Origin: Rossellomorea aquimaris | GTDB lineage: Bacteria > Bacillota > Bacilli > Bacillales > Bacillaceae_B | Reading direction: 5' to 3' | Length of the DNA stretch: 64,000 bases | Assembly (NCBI RefSeq): GCF_003315075.1 | Contig: NZ_QNRJ01000002.1 | Span: forward strand, 186,001 to 250,000 | In this document: one piece after another, positions 1 to 8,495 of the stretch | Position numbering within the stretch: the stretch's first letter is position 1 | Layout: each line of letters begins with the position of its first letter | The notes under the pieces: model-generated | Databases searched by the model: none | Told to the model about the DNA's origin: nothing | Seen by the model: only the letters and a program-made list of their open reading frames with translations | Program-made: the position numbers and the translations under genes

Positions 1-64
1 GGCGTGTTTGGTGTCCGAAATGTACACCAGCTTCTAGCAATTGTTTCATAGAAATTACTGACAT
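1..64 (-). CDS. rpsB: 30S ribosomal protein S2, N-terminal fragment (cut by window edge)
   Basis: Only the first 21 codons are inside the window; they read MSVISMKQLLEAGVHFGHQT and then Arg, the highly conserved start of bacterial S2. S2 binds the head-body junction of the 30S subunit. A TTAGGAGG ribosome binding site lies at 73-80 and a sigma-A type promoter at 187-215, so the gene has its own promoter although it follows the fla/che operon on the same strand. The fla/che-rpsB order matches B. subtilis. Identity is secure despite the short fragment. Confidence 0.93.
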   Translation of the reverse strand, partial: MSVISMKQLLEAGVHFGHQTR

Positions 65-186
65 GTGTGTTTCCTCCTAAATGGTTTTTGTTTTCTCCTC
101 CGTTTCCGTCATCTTGTAGTAGAAACTATTCGGTTGAATAGCACCATCCACCTCAATCGAGAAACGTGTGTAATAACACCATGAAT
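65..186 (-). promoter_or_regulatory. 5' leader of rpsB (possible S2 autoregulatory leader)
   Basis: About 115 untranslated nucleotides separate the promoter -10 from the rpsB start codon, longer than a bare ribosome binding site needs. The leader ends in a strong AGGAGG at 73-78. Ribosomal protein genes in Firmicutes often carry structured leaders bound by their own product; whether this one folds that way cannot be decided by eye, and I do not recognise a named family here. Confidence 0.4.
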
Positions 187-215
187 ACTATAGCATACCT
201 ATTCCAACCAATCAA
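187..215 (-). promoter_or_regulatory. sigma-A type promoter of rpsB
   Basis: On the minus strand TTGATT (210-215) and TATAGT (187-192) are separated by exactly 17 nt, and a TG one base upstream of the -10 makes it an extended -10. The -35 sits only 8 nt beyond the swrB stop codon, so no room is left for a terminator between the flagellar operon and rpsB. Confidence 0.8.
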
Positions 216-222
216 GACATTC

Positions 223-747
223 CTACATAATTTGACGGAATTTTAGCAGGAGCTCTATTTCCGTTTTCCCTTTTCCGACAGTTTGAGCTATTTCCTCGAT
301 GGTCTTCCCTTCTTTTTCAAGTGAGAGAACCTCTTGGATAAGGGGATCGTCGTTGGTTTTTACTGTTGGTTTCACTTCCAACTTATTTTCGACAGCTCCC
401 CTTTGCGGTGTTGGTGTTTGCTGATAGGCCTTTGAAGCCTGCTTATATCCTGCTCCCGACCATTTGGGATTGGTTTGAAGCGGGGAACTGTTTCCATTTT
501 CAACTTCCGTTTTGTCAGTAATACTTGTTTGACTTTTAGCATGATGATTAAAAGTCCTAATGAACTCTTCATTCTCTTCTTTCATTTCTATCAAATAAGT
601 AGAAATGACTTCTTCGAGTTCCATGATCATTTTCTTTTGTTCTTTTTCCATGTTAAGAAAACGATTTTGCCTTGAGTATAAAAGGACGATCGCAAGCAAG
701 GAGACGATATTAAGAAGAAAAGATATAAAAAGCAGGAATGTTACCAT
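223..747 (-). CDS. swrB: SwrB-like swarming motility / flagellar assembly protein
   Basis: 174 aa. Residues about 2-24 form one hydrophobic membrane anchor, followed by a charged Glu/Lys-rich stretch (about 30-65) likely to be coiled coil, a polar Gln/Thr/Pro-rich linker, and a C-terminal small helical segment (about 133-174) with the look of a helix-turn-helix (EEIAQTVGKGKTEIELLLKF). This architecture and its place directly after sigD match SwrB (YlxL) of B. subtilis, which promotes FliF/FliG and export-gate maturation and so full sigma-D activity. Start is supported by AAGGTGATG just upstream of ATG. A weak hairpin separates it from sigD. Assignment rests on synteny and architecture more than sequence conservation, because the linker diverges quickly. 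Confidence 0.85.
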   Translation of the reverse strand: MVTFLLFISFLLNIVSLLAIVLLYSRQNRFLNMEKEQKKMIMELEEVISTYLIEMKEENEEFIRTFNHHAKSQTSITDKTEVENGNSSPLQTNPKWSGAGYKQASKAYQQTPTPQRGAVENKLEVKPTVKTNDDPLIQEVLSLEKEGKTIEEIAQTVGKGKTEIELLLKFRQIM

Positions 748-790
748 GTCATCACCTTAATTTAGTTTGATTTTAGTATTTCTTCATTTA

Positions 791-832
791 TAAAAGGACT
801 GCTCCATTAACCGTATTTCTTGGGAACAGTCC
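791..832 (-). terminator. Possible attenuating hairpin between sigD and swrB
   Basis: In the RNA sense GGACTGTTCC pairs with GGAGCAGTCC (one G-U) around a loop of about 20 nt and is followed by TTTTATAAAT. The interrupted U-run suggests partial termination. It lies between the sigD stop and swrB start and belongs to the GGACTG-type inverted repeats seen at four other junctions in this window. Confidence 0.5.
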
Positions 833-886
833 ATCAATATCTATGGTTTGGGCTTATTGTGTGCACCGATAATCAATAGCATTGGT

Positions 887-1645
887 TCATGAGCCTAATA
901 AATTGCGCAGTTTAAAAATGGCCTTGGAATGTATTTGTGAAATTCGTGAGGTTGACAGTTTCATGACTTCCCCGATTTCCGTCAAAGTTAATTCCTCTTT
1001 ATAAAATAAGCTTAACACAAGCTGTTCTTTATCAGAAAGCGTAAGAATCGTTTTCTCTAACTCTGTTACCCTTTCACCTTTCAGCACTTCTTCCTCAGGT
1101 GTGATCGTCTTAACATCTTTAATAGAATAGCTTTGAGAGTCATGATCTTCATCGGTTAGTTGCTCATCCATGGAAAGGACATTGGCAAAGAAATGTTCAT
1201 TGGTGGTTTGATATACTTCCTCAGGAGCCATCTCTAATGAGGCTGCTACTTCCTCGGCGGTCACGTGGCGTAATAAAATTTGTTCCAGTTCTACTGTTTT
1301 GGCTTCGATTTTTTTCGCCCTGTCTCTTGTTGATCTTGGTAGCCAGTCTTCTTTTCTCAGTCCGTCGAGAATGGCTCCCCGGACTCTGAACGAAGCATAT
1401 GTATCGAATTTCAGATCTCTTGTTGGATCAAACTTCTGAAGTGCATCCAGTAAACCCATCAACCCAAGACTCTTTATATCTTCTCTCGAGACGTTTCTTG
1501 GCAGCCCAACGGAAATTCTCTGAACATGATACGACACAAGGGGCATGTATTTCTTCACTAGCATGTCACCTGCCTGGGTATCACGACTGTTAATCCATTT
1601 CTCCCAATAAAGTTGTTCATCTGTTCGAGGGGGTTGCTGAGACAT
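887..1645 (-). CDS. sigD: RNA polymerase sigma factor SigD (FliA family)
   Basis: 252 aa, the usual length for sigma-28 factors. Region 2 is visible as SREDIKSLGLMGLLDALQKF and FDTYASFRVRGAILDGLRKE (about 53-100), region 3 around 110-150, and region 4 at the C-terminus as TLTEIGEVMKLSTSRISQIH, the helix-turn-helix that reads the -35. SigD directs late flagellar, chemotaxis and autolysin genes and is held inactive by FlgM until the hook is finished. The gene is second to last of the fla/che operon, about 26 kb from the promoter; in B. subtilis that distance contributes to bistable motility. A 115 nt gap separates it from cheD. Start ATG is preceded by GCAAGGAGGATTCTT. Confidence 0.97.
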   Translation of the reverse strand: MSQQPPRTDEQLYWEKWINSRDTQAGDMLVKKYMPLVSYHVQRISVGLPRNVSREDIKSLGLMGLLDALQKFDPTRDLKFDTYASFRVRGAILDGLRKEDWLPRSTRDRAKKIEAKTVELEQILLRHVTAEEVAASLEMAPEEVYQTTNEHFFANVLSMDEQLTDEDHDSQSYSIKDVKTITPEEEVLKGERVTELEKTILTLSDKEQLVLSLFYKEELTLTEIGEVMKLSTSRISQIHSKAIFKLRNLLGS

Positions 1646-1760
1646 AAGAATCCTCCTTGCTTACTATTTTCTTCCTTGAAATTTGCATTAAGGTATAGAA
1701 CTCCATGGTATGAGAAAACGAGTGGATCTTTCCTGTTACTCCTTGAAACTCTTCATTGAC

Positions 1761-2258
1761 TCATAATTCTCTTGTTCCTTCATTTACCGTGCGAACATGA
1801 AGGATCCCGGTCGACGTGAAGAATTCGATGGTTCTCCCTTTATTACCACCCAAATCCTCTGCAACAATTGGAACTCGATGCTTCAAGAGTGCCTCTTTGA
1901 CCGCTTCAGCATTCCTTGGGCCAATTCTCATCACATCGCTTTTTGATTTGAATTGAAACATTTGAGCACCGCCAGCCATTTTGCACTTAAGTCTCTCAAC
2001 TTTCGCACCCCGTTCTCCCAGTTGTCGGATGAGTTCATCTATTCCAGTGTCTGCATATTTAGCTAATTTCATGGAAGGCTCTTTCCCTAACGATGAATGA
2101 GGGAGCATGACGTGGACCATACCAGCCAATTTGATAAGCTCATCGTATAATACCACCCCAATGCAAGAACCTAAGCCCGATGTACGAATTGAACTTCCCT
2201 TACTAACGATATTCATATCTGCAATCCCCACCCTTACCACTGTGTTCACTTCAATCAT
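1761..2258 (-). CDS. cheD: Chemoreceptor glutamine deamidase CheD
   Basis: 165 aa. CheD deamidates specific Gln residues of chemoreceptors and, in Bacillus, binds CheC and raises its CheY-P phosphatase activity as part of adaptation. The catalytic Cys and His are visible as GLGSCIGV (Cys32) and GMVHVMLPHS (His49), followed by the conserved KMAGGAQMF segment. The ATG overlaps the cheC stop by 4 nt, so the two partner proteins are translationally coupled. The reading frame stays open downstream of the stop towards sigD, but the protein already has the family length. Confidence 0.96.
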   Translation of the reverse strand: MIEVNTVVRVGIADMNIVSKGSSIRTSGLGSCIGVVLYDELIKLAGMVHVMLPHSSLGKEPSMKLAKYADTGIDELIRQLGERGAKVERLKCKMAGGAQMFQFKSKSDVMRIGPRNAEAVKEALLKHRVPIVAEDLGGNKGRTIEFFTSTGILHVRTVNEGTREL

Positions 2259-2890
2259 AGCTTCACACCGAGGGATTGGAAGATGATTTCAAATGAATCG
2301 GGATCCGGTAAGAGGAAGAAGTGACCTTTCACACTTTCCGATTCCTCAAATTCTTCTTCTTTTAAGGCTGTATCTATGACAATCGCATAATCACTTACCT
2401 GAGAAATTTCCAGTAAACCGAAACCGATAATGGCACCAGCCATATCTACAGATAAAGCGGGAACAGATGGTAACAGCTTAAGACTCGTAAAGTCGGATAA
2501 GGAAGACAAATAAGAACCTGAGAGAATATTCCCCAACTCTTGCATGGCAGATAAACCTAATTCCGAATACGGTGGTTCACTAAAGGAAAACGATCGATCC
2601 TGTATCATTGTTCGAATATAAGTAGAAGCTTGTTCAAGAGGCAATAAAAAAAACATACTTCCCGGTGCATCCCCTTCAATTCTTAAGAACACACTTACGA
2701 CAATATTATCCGGTCCTCCTGCCATGTCCATCATTTCATCGAATGTAACAACCTGGACACTGGGTACCTTCATGTCAATTTTCTTATCCAGAAGAGTAGA
2801 GAGGGCAGTTGCTGCATGCCCCGCTCCAATATTCCCGATTTCTTTCAAAATATCTAAGTGCATTGACGATATTTTCTTCTCATAACCCAT
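2255..2890 (-). CDS. cheC: CheY-P phosphatase CheC
   Basis: 211 aa. Two copies of the CheC/FliY phosphatase helix are visible: LDILKEIGNIGAGHAATALS near the N-terminus (about 13-32) and LSAMQELGNILSGSYLSSLS (about 112-131), each with the Glu and Asn that act on phospho-CheY. CheC lacks the flagellar-switch domain of FliY and works with CheD in adaptation. It sits between cheW and cheD and overlaps cheD by 4 nt. ATG is preceded by AAGGAGAACAG. Confidence 0.96.
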   Translation of the reverse strand: MGYEKKISSMHLDILKEIGNIGAGHAATALSTLLDKKIDMKVPSVQVVTFDEMMDMAGGPDNIVVSVFLRIEGDAPGSMFFLLPLEQASTYIRTMIQDRSFSFSEPPYSELGLSAMQELGNILSGSYLSSLSDFTSLKLLPSVPALSVDMAGAIIGFGLLEISQVSDYAIVIDTALKEEEFEESESVKGHFFLLPDPDSFEIIFQSLGVKL

Positions 2891-2905
2891 TCGTATCTGT
2901 TCTCC

Positions 2906-3352
2906 TTAGATGGATTGCAGTATTTTGTCTAAATGAAGTAGAATCAATAATCGTTTATTTTGCTTTACTACTCCACCAATGTACTCTGCTTCTACTACCC
3001 CGACAACCTCCGGTGAAGGTTCAATCGTTTCTCTCTCTACATCCAACACATCATTTGCCGCATCGACGATCAATCCTACTTCTTTATCATCTAAACCTAC
3101 GATAATCACGCGGGTGCTCTCGGTTGGCACAGATGAGGGTAAATCGAACCGGCTTCTTAAATCGATGATGGGGGTTACGACACCACGTAAATTTATTACA
3201 CCTTTAACATAGGAAGGCGTTCTAGGCACTCTCGTTATATGCTGCGGCTTCTCAATTGATCTGACCTGATCGACAGGAATGGCATATTCCTTATCCACCA
3301 ATTGGAATACGATCAACTTTAGGTCTTCCGTCGTCTCTGACACTACACTCAT
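2906..3352 (-). CDS. cheW: Chemotaxis coupling protein CheW
   Basis: 148 aa, a single CheW domain. Family hallmarks are visible: KLIVFQLVDKEYAIPVDQVR near the start, TPSYVKGVINLRGVVTPIID in the middle, and a late segment ending LLILLHLDKIL. CheW links chemoreceptors to the CheA kinase in membrane arrays. The gene follows cheA with a 12 nt gap. Other paralogues (for example CheV) are not in this window. Confidence 0.96.
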   Translation of the reverse strand: MSVVSETTEDLKLIVFQLVDKEYAIPVDQVRSIEKPQHITRVPRTPSYVKGVINLRGVVTPIIDLRSRFDLPSSVPTESTRVIIVGLDDKEVGLIVDAANDVLDVERETIEPSPEVVGVVEAEYIGGVVKQNKRLLILLHLDKILQSI

Positions 3353-3364
3353 TTCCCTTACCTC

Positions 3365-5389
3365 CTATTTAATCAATGCATTGCAATCAACAATCAGTGC
3401 TACCTGCCCATCACCCAATATGGTTGCACCTGAAATGGCAAATACATCATTAAGATAATTCCCTAAAGATTTCAGCACGATTTCCTGTTGACCAATGAAT
3501 GAATCCACTACTAAACCTGCCATTTTTTCTCCTTTGCGGACAACTACGACAGAATAATGCTCTTCATCCTTTGAATCTTTAGGAACTTCGAATACATCCT
3601 CCAGGAATAACAAAGGAACCACCTTGCCTCTGAAATCTATCACTCTTTGATTATGTGCATTCATGATCTCTTCTTTTTTGACTATGGCCGTCTCGATAAT
3701 GGAAGAAAGGGGGATTGCATATTTCTCAGCTTCAATTTCAACAAGCATGACAGAAATAATCGATAAGGTTAATGGCAATTGAATAGAAAACAATGATCCT
3801 TGGCCAGCACTGGAGTCGATTGTAATGGCACCACCTAATGACTCGATCGTCGCTTTAACTACATCCAATCCAACACCTCTACCAGAGATGTCTGAGATTT
3901 GGTCAGCTGTTGAAAAACCTGACGCCAGGATAAGTTCATAGATTTGTCGATCGGATAAGGTTTGCGCCACTTCTTCTGATACAATTCCTTTTTGAATCGC
4001 TTTCTCCATCACTCGCTGTTTATTAATACCTGCACCATCATCTTCAAGTTCAATAAATACATGATTTCCGCTATGATAGGCTTTCAGCTTGACTGTCCCT
4101 TGCTCAGGCTTACCATTTTTCGAGCGAATCTCAGGCATTTCAATTCCGTGATCCAGGGCATTACGAATTAAGTGGACGAGTGGATCTCCGATTTCATCGA
4201 TCACCGTCCGATCAAGTTCTGTCTCTGCCCCTATGATTTCTAATTCAATTTTCTTATTTAAATCTCTTGCAAGCTGTCTTACCATGCGGGGAAAGCGGTT
4301 AAATACCGTTTCCACAGGAACCATCCGCATAGTGAGGATGATGCTTTGTAAGTCTCCGGAAATCCGTGTCATTCTTTCAACCGTTTCATTTAATTCCGGA
4401 TTATTTAAATCTTTTGAGATTTGTTCCAATCTGCCTCTATCTATGACAAGTTCTTCAAAAAGGTTCATCAGTACATCCAGTCGCTCAATGTTTACACGTA
4501 TCGTTTTGCTCGATGGATTCGATTGTTTCGAATTTTTATTTGTTTCTTTAGGTATCATGTCTTCCTGTTCGCTTACAACTGCTACTGGTGACTGTTCCTC
4601 CACTGCATTCAGTTCTTCATTATGAATATGTTGTGAGGTCAGTTCCATTAACGTGACTCCTTCAACCTCAGAGACGTTACGTATACTCTTTTCTATGTCA
4701 CATGCATCCTCTTTTGACACAACAGCTATAACAAAGGATTGGTCGAACTGTTCTTCTTCCAGCTGATCGACAGTAGGGAAAGACTTAATGACTTCTCCTA
4801 GTTTTTCCAACACTTCAAAAACCATATAGACTCTTGCTGCTTTTAACAGACAGTCATCCCGCAAGGAAACGGTAATTTCAAAGCATCGGAAACCCTGCTC
4901 GTAGGATTGCTGAATAACGGTTTGTTCAAATGCCTCGTACTTCATGGACAATGTATGTATTTCAGGCGCTATGGTTGCGGCAGCTTCATTACTTGCCGAT
5001 TGTAAACTTTCACCCTTTTCTATTGCTTGGAGGAGGGTGACTACTTCTGTCACGTCCCGTTTCCCATCTCCCCCGTCCGCGATAGAAAAGACCATTGCTT
5101 CCAGGTCATCAACGGATTTAAACACTACATCCAATATCTCTGGTGTCACTTTAATTTTTTCATTACGTATAGCATCCAGAACATTCTCCATTTTATGGGT
5201 AAGGTTTGCTAAATCTTCATACCCCATCGTTGCAGACATTCCTTTTAACGTGTGAGCTGAACGAAAAATTTCATTAACAATCGCCAGGTTTTCAGGGTTC
5301 TTCTCCAATTCCAGTAATTGCTCATTACAGGTTTGTAGATTTTCCTTACTCTCTTCTATAAAAACTTCTAAATATTGACTCAATTCCAT
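3365..5389 (-). CDS. cheA: Chemotaxis sensor histidine kinase CheA
   Basis: 674 aa from the chosen ATG. Order of domains: P1 Hpt with the phospho-accepting His46 in IFRSAHTLKGMSATMGY, P2 response-regulator binding (about 150-255), P3 dimerisation (about 300-360), P4 ATPase with the N box (LVHLIRNALDHGIE), G1 (LEDDGAGI) and G2 (ISGRGVGLDVVK), then a CheW-like P5. CheA autophosphorylates and passes phosphate to CheY and CheB. A GTG three codons upstream would leave no space after AGAGAGGTG, whereas the ATG at 5389 has 8 nt spacing and matches the family N-terminus. Confidence 0.97.
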   Translation of the reverse strand: MELSQYLEVFIEESKENLQTCNEQLLELEKNPENLAIVNEIFRSAHTLKGMSATMGYEDLANLTHKMENVLDAIRNEKIKVTPEILDVVFKSVDDLEAMVFSIADGGDGKRDVTEVVTLLQAIEKGESLQSASNEAAATIAPEIHTLSMKYEAFEQTVIQQSYEQGFRCFEITVSLRDDCLLKAARVYMVFEVLEKLGEVIKSFPTVDQLEEEQFDQSFVIAVVSKEDACDIEKSIRNVSEVEGVTLMELTSQHIHNEELNAVEEQSPVAVVSEQEDMIPKETNKNSKQSNPSSKTIRVNIERLDVLMNLFEELVIDRGRLEQISKDLNNPELNETVERMTRISGDLQSIILTMRMVPVETVFNRFPRMVRQLARDLNKKIELEIIGAETELDRTVIDEIGDPLVHLIRNALDHGIEMPEIRSKNGKPEQGTVKLKAYHSGNHVFIELEDDGAGINKQRVMEKAIQKGIVSEEVAQTLSDRQIYELILASGFSTADQISDISGRGVGLDVVKATIESLGGAITIDSSAGQGSLFSIQLPLTLSIISVMLVEIEAEKYAIPLSSIIETAIVKKEEIMNAHNQRVIDFRGKVVPLLFLEDVFEVPKDSKDEEHYSVVVVRKGEKMAGLVVDSFIGQQEIVLKSLGNYLNDVFAISGATILGDGQVALIVDCNALIK

Positions 5390-5404
5390 GTGCTCCACAC
5401 CTCT

Positions 5405-6487
5405 CTACAACATGTACTTCATAATAGATTGAGAAATATCCTCGATATGTTCCACGCTGTCCACTAAATTTGTAGCGATAGCCGATTTCGGCATTCCAAA
5501 CACAATACAAGTCTCTTTTGATTCCGCAATGGCCCTCACTTCGCCTGTTTCTTTCAGCTTGATCAATCCTTCAGAGCCATCGGAGCCCATCCCTGTCATT
5601 ATGACAGCTATTTTCCCATGATTCCGAAGCAGGCTTGCGGATTCGAACAATACGTCTACGGAAGGTCTGTGACCATTTCGTGGTGCTTCTTCCTTTGGTA
5701 ATTCAAAGGCTAAATGTGCTCCATGCTCGACCACTTTTGTATGAAAACCACCCGGTGCGATATATGCTGTTCCTTTTTGAAGGATTTCTTCATGCTCCGC
5801 TTCCTTCACTTTAATGGCGGATTGACCATCTAACCGGTTGGCCAGTGAGTTGGTAAAGCCCGGTGGCATATGCTGAACCACTACCACTGGTGCATCCAGT
5901 TGAGGAGATAATTCTGTCAGCACCTGCTGTAAAGCACGCGGACCTCCTGTTGATGTTCCTATAAGGATCAATTTCGGTGAATCACTGGTCCATTTAAGGT
6001 CAGAGGGTAACGTTGGTACAGCTCCTTTAGCAGGTTCACCTGAATGTACCGACTCTGTCCTTTTTCGAAAAGCGCTGGTTATTTTCGTCATGTTCACCTT
6101 GCTTGCCGATATTACTTTCTCAACCATTTCATCTTGAACTTTATGAAGGTCCAAGGAAATGGTTCCTGAAGGTTTCGCGATAAAATCAACAGCTCCAAGC
6201 TCCATGGCTTTGACGGTCTCCTCCGCCCCCTCTTTGGTTGTAGATGAGAGCATCACAACAGGTAACGGACATTCCCCCATGATTCTCCTTAAGGCTTCTA
6301 TTCCATTCATCTTTGGCATTTCCACGTCAAGGGTCACGACGTCGGGACGGAGTTTTTTAATTTTTGAAATCGCGTCTTCACCATTTCTGGCAATTCCTAT
6401 CACTTCTAGCTGTTTGGAGGCTGTTAGAAAATCACCAATAAGTTTTCTCATAAATGCTGAATCATCTACAACTAGAACTTTTTTCAT
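5405..6487 (-). CDS. cheB: Chemotaxis protein-glutamate methylesterase CheB
   Basis: 360 aa. Receiver domain at 1-120 with Asp8/9 and phospho-acceptor Asp54 (VVTLDVEMPKMNG), linker, then the methylesterase domain with catalytic Ser179 (GTSTGGPRAL), His206 (VVQHMPPGFT) and Asp303 (MTGMGSDGSEG). CheB removes methyl groups from chemoreceptors after phosphorylation by CheA. It lies between flhG and cheA. No CheR lies in the window; in Bacillus cheR is elsewhere. Confidence 0.97.
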   Translation of the reverse strand: MKKVLVVDDSAFMRKLIGDFLTASKQLEVIGIARNGEDAISKIKKLRPDVVTLDVEMPKMNGIEALRRIMGECPLPVVMLSSTTKEGAEETVKAMELGAVDFIAKPSGTISLDLHKVQDEMVEKVISASKVNMTKITSAFRKRTESVHSGEPAKGAVPTLPSDLKWTSDSPKLILIGTSTGGPRALQQVLTELSPQLDAPVVVVQHMPPGFTNSLANRLDGQSAIKVKEAEHEEILQKGTAYIAPGGFHTKVVEHGAHLAFELPKEEAPRNGHRPSVDVLFESASLLRNHGKIAVIMTGMGSDGSEGLIKLKETGEVRAIAESKETCIVFGMPKSAIATNLVDSVEHIEDISQSIMKYML

Positions 6488-6496
6488 TCAGGAATT

Positions 6497-7357
6497 TTAC
6501 CTCCCAAAAAATAAATTTCTCATACTCTTTAAAAAACCTGTCTCATTACTCACTGGTCGAAAAGGTCCCCCGACAATTTGATGCAACATCGTACGAAGAC
6601 TTAAGGTCATGGCTGAAGCAGGGTATCCGACGACTATGGGCCTTTGATGAATGACCGCCTTCCTGACCGTTGAATCTTCAGGTAAGACCCCTAAAGAAAC
6701 GATCTCCTTATGAAGGAATTTCCTCACCGTTTCTTGTAATCTCGTAATCGTTTCAAGACCTTCCTTCTTGAATTCAGCACGATTACATATTAGATAGAAC
6801 GGTTTCTCTTGATCCCTCATATAAATATATTTGATCATGGAGTAAGCATCTGTAATCGAGGTAGGTTCAGGCGTCGTGACAACAATGATTTCATCCATCG
6901 CCAAGAGAAATTCCAATGTTTCTTTCGTAGCTCCTGCACCCATATCAAAAAGAATGTAATCATACTTTTGAACTATATGTTCCATCACTTCAAAGAACCG
7001 TTCTATCTGCTTCTCTTGCCACTCCACGATATTCTTAAGACCATTCCCCCCACTTATGTAAGAGATACCATGAACATTTTCACATATAATTGTGTCGATA
7101 TCTAGTTCTTTTTCCTCAATATAATCCATGATTGAGTAAGAATGATGACTTCCTAGTAAAATATGAATATTTCCCATGCCGATATCCAGGTCAACTAATA
7201 ATACTTTCTTATTTTCTTTACCAAGCAAAACAGAAAGGTTAGTGGAGATATTCGATTTTCCAACACCACCCTTTCCGCTTACTATTGCAATCGTTTTAGC
7301 GGGGGAAGAGTCGCCATTGACCATTTTCCGCCTTAGGTTATATGCTTGATCTCTCAT
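6497..7357 (-). CDS. flhG: MinD-like ATPase FlhG (YlxH), flagellar number and placement
   Basis: 286 aa, a ParA/MinD-type ATPase with the deviant Walker A SGKGGVGKSNIST (about 27-39) and Walker B ILFDMGAGA. The N-terminus carries the DQAxxLR motif (RDQAYNLRR, residues 2-10), which in studied FlhG proteins stimulates the FlhF GTPase. The hydrophobic C-terminal end LRTMLHQIV...LKSMRNLFFG could form an amphipathic membrane-targeting helix. The start overlaps the flhF stop by 20 nt; AAAGGATTTCGAT precedes the ATG. In Bacillus FlhG also binds FliM/FliY and helps C-ring assembly. Confidence 0.95.
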   Translation of the reverse strand: MRDQAYNLRRKMVNGDSSPAKTIAIVSGKGGVGKSNISTNLSVLLGKENKKVLLVDLDIGMGNIHILLGSHHSYSIMDYIEEKELDIDTIICENVHGISYISGGNGLKNIVEWQEKQIERFFEVMEHIVQKYDYILFDMGAGATKETLEFLLAMDEIIVVTTPEPTSITDAYSMIKYIYMRDQEKPFYLICNRAEFKKEGLETITRLQETVRKFLHKEIVSLGVLPEDSTVRKAVIHQRPIVVGYPASAMTLSLRTMLHQIVGGPFRPVSNETGFLKSMRNLFFGR

Positions 7358-8495
7358 ATCGAAATCCTTTCATTAGTAAATGACCTATTTCTTCCACATT
7401 CACCTCGGTAATATCCTCCGGTACATCCTGACCGATCGTTACATAAGATGCACCGATTTTCACCTCTGTCATCATATTGATCATAGAACCGTAACTGGAT
7501 GTTTCATCTAGTTTCGTGAAAATGAACCGATCAATGTCAATAGAAGAAAACTGTGAAATGATTTCCTCCATATCCCTCTCCTTACTCGTCAGGGATAGAA
7601 CCAGAAACGTCTCCATCTGGTGGTCAAAGTCAATAATACCCCGCAAATCCTCTACATATTTCTTTTCTCTGAAATTCCTGCCTGCAGTATCAATGAAAAC
7701 ATGGTCGTAGTCCTGGAATTTATCGATTGCTTTTTTAAAATCTTCTATTTTATAGACTACTTCTACTGGAACATTCAACAAACCTGCATATGTCTTTAGT
7801 TGCTCGATCGCTGCAATACGATACGTATCCGTCGTGATGAAAGCTATTTTCATCCGTTTCTCTATGACTGCTTCAGCCGCCATTTTCGCTAGAGTAGTTG
7901 TTTTCCCCACACCCGTTGGACCTATCACGTTAATGTATTTCTTCTTGTAACTCATACCACCCAAAGCGATTCCTTTCAGAAGACCATCCAGAAAATGTTT
8001 GACTTCCTGTTTGGCCCATTCATTTCGATTGTTCCCTGGAAGAAATCCACTCTTGATTCTCTCTTCCAGATAGTCCCCCAACCGGAAGAGAGTAGTATCA
8101 CTAATGTCATGATTTTTGAGAAATAGCAAGATTTCTTGAACATCGTCAGCGAATTTCTCGAATTGATTTTTTGATTTAATAGTAGAAATCATTTGTTTTA
8201 GTTCTTTTAATTCTGACTCTACCGATTTATCAGGAACTTCGTATTTTTTTTCGGGTGGAGAAGGATGAGGGATTGGTGCAGATTTCGCTTTCATTCTACT
8301 CATCTCTATCTTTTCACTTTCAACCTCTGGATCAATGGCTGCAATGACTTCAATCATTTTCTTTTTGAATAACCCCATGAAACCACCCGTATATGCTACT
8401 TTAGAGTTTAGTATGACGGCATCATCCCCTAATTCAGCTCTGACCTTTTTCATTGCCTCATTCATGGAAGGTGCTGCATATTTCTTTACTTTCAT
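7338..8495 (-). CDS. flhF: SRP-type GTPase FlhF, flagellar placement
   Basis: 385 aa. A basic N-terminal B domain is followed by N and G domains of the SRP GTPase family, with the P-loop [10 protein letters not shown] at 192-201, DTAGRNF as G3 and TKLDETS as G4. FlhF forms a GTP-dependent homodimer at the membrane and marks sites of basal body assembly. It is coupled on both sides: its ATG overlaps the flhA stop by 4 nt and its end overlaps flhG. It is the third SRP-family GTPase in this window beside ffh and ftsY. Confidence 0.96.
   Translation of the reverse strand: MKVKKYAAPSMNEAMKKVRAELGDDAVILNSKVAYTGGFMGLFKKKMIEVIAAIDPEVESEKIEMSRMKAKSAPIPHPSPPEKKYEVPDKSVESELKELKQMISTIKSKNQFEKFADDVQEILLFLKNHDISDTTLFRLGDYLEERIKSGFLPGNNRNEWAKQEVKHFLDGLLKGIALGGMSYKKKYINVIGPTGVGKTTTLAKMAAEAVIEKRMKIAFITTDTYRIAAIEQLKTYAGLLNVPVEVVYKIEDFKKAIDKFQDYDHVFIDTAGRNFREKKYVEDLRGIIDFDHQMETFLVLSLTSKERDMEEIISQFSSIDIDRFIFTKLDETSSYGSMINMMTEVKIGASYVTIGQDVPEDITEVNVEEIGHLLMKGFRYERSSI

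Noticed and set aside
1646-1763. CheD frame remains open for some 45 codons beyond its UGA, up to the start of sigD
   Set aside because: CheD is already of family length; the extension has no conserved features, and an open frame of this length arises by chance fairly often.
4233-4625. 130-codon plus-strand frame inside cheA
   Set aside because: Lies antisense to a strongly conserved coding region; composition reflects the cheA codons. The same holds for other plus-strand frames, such as 62163-62588 in fakA and 10170-10556 in flhA.
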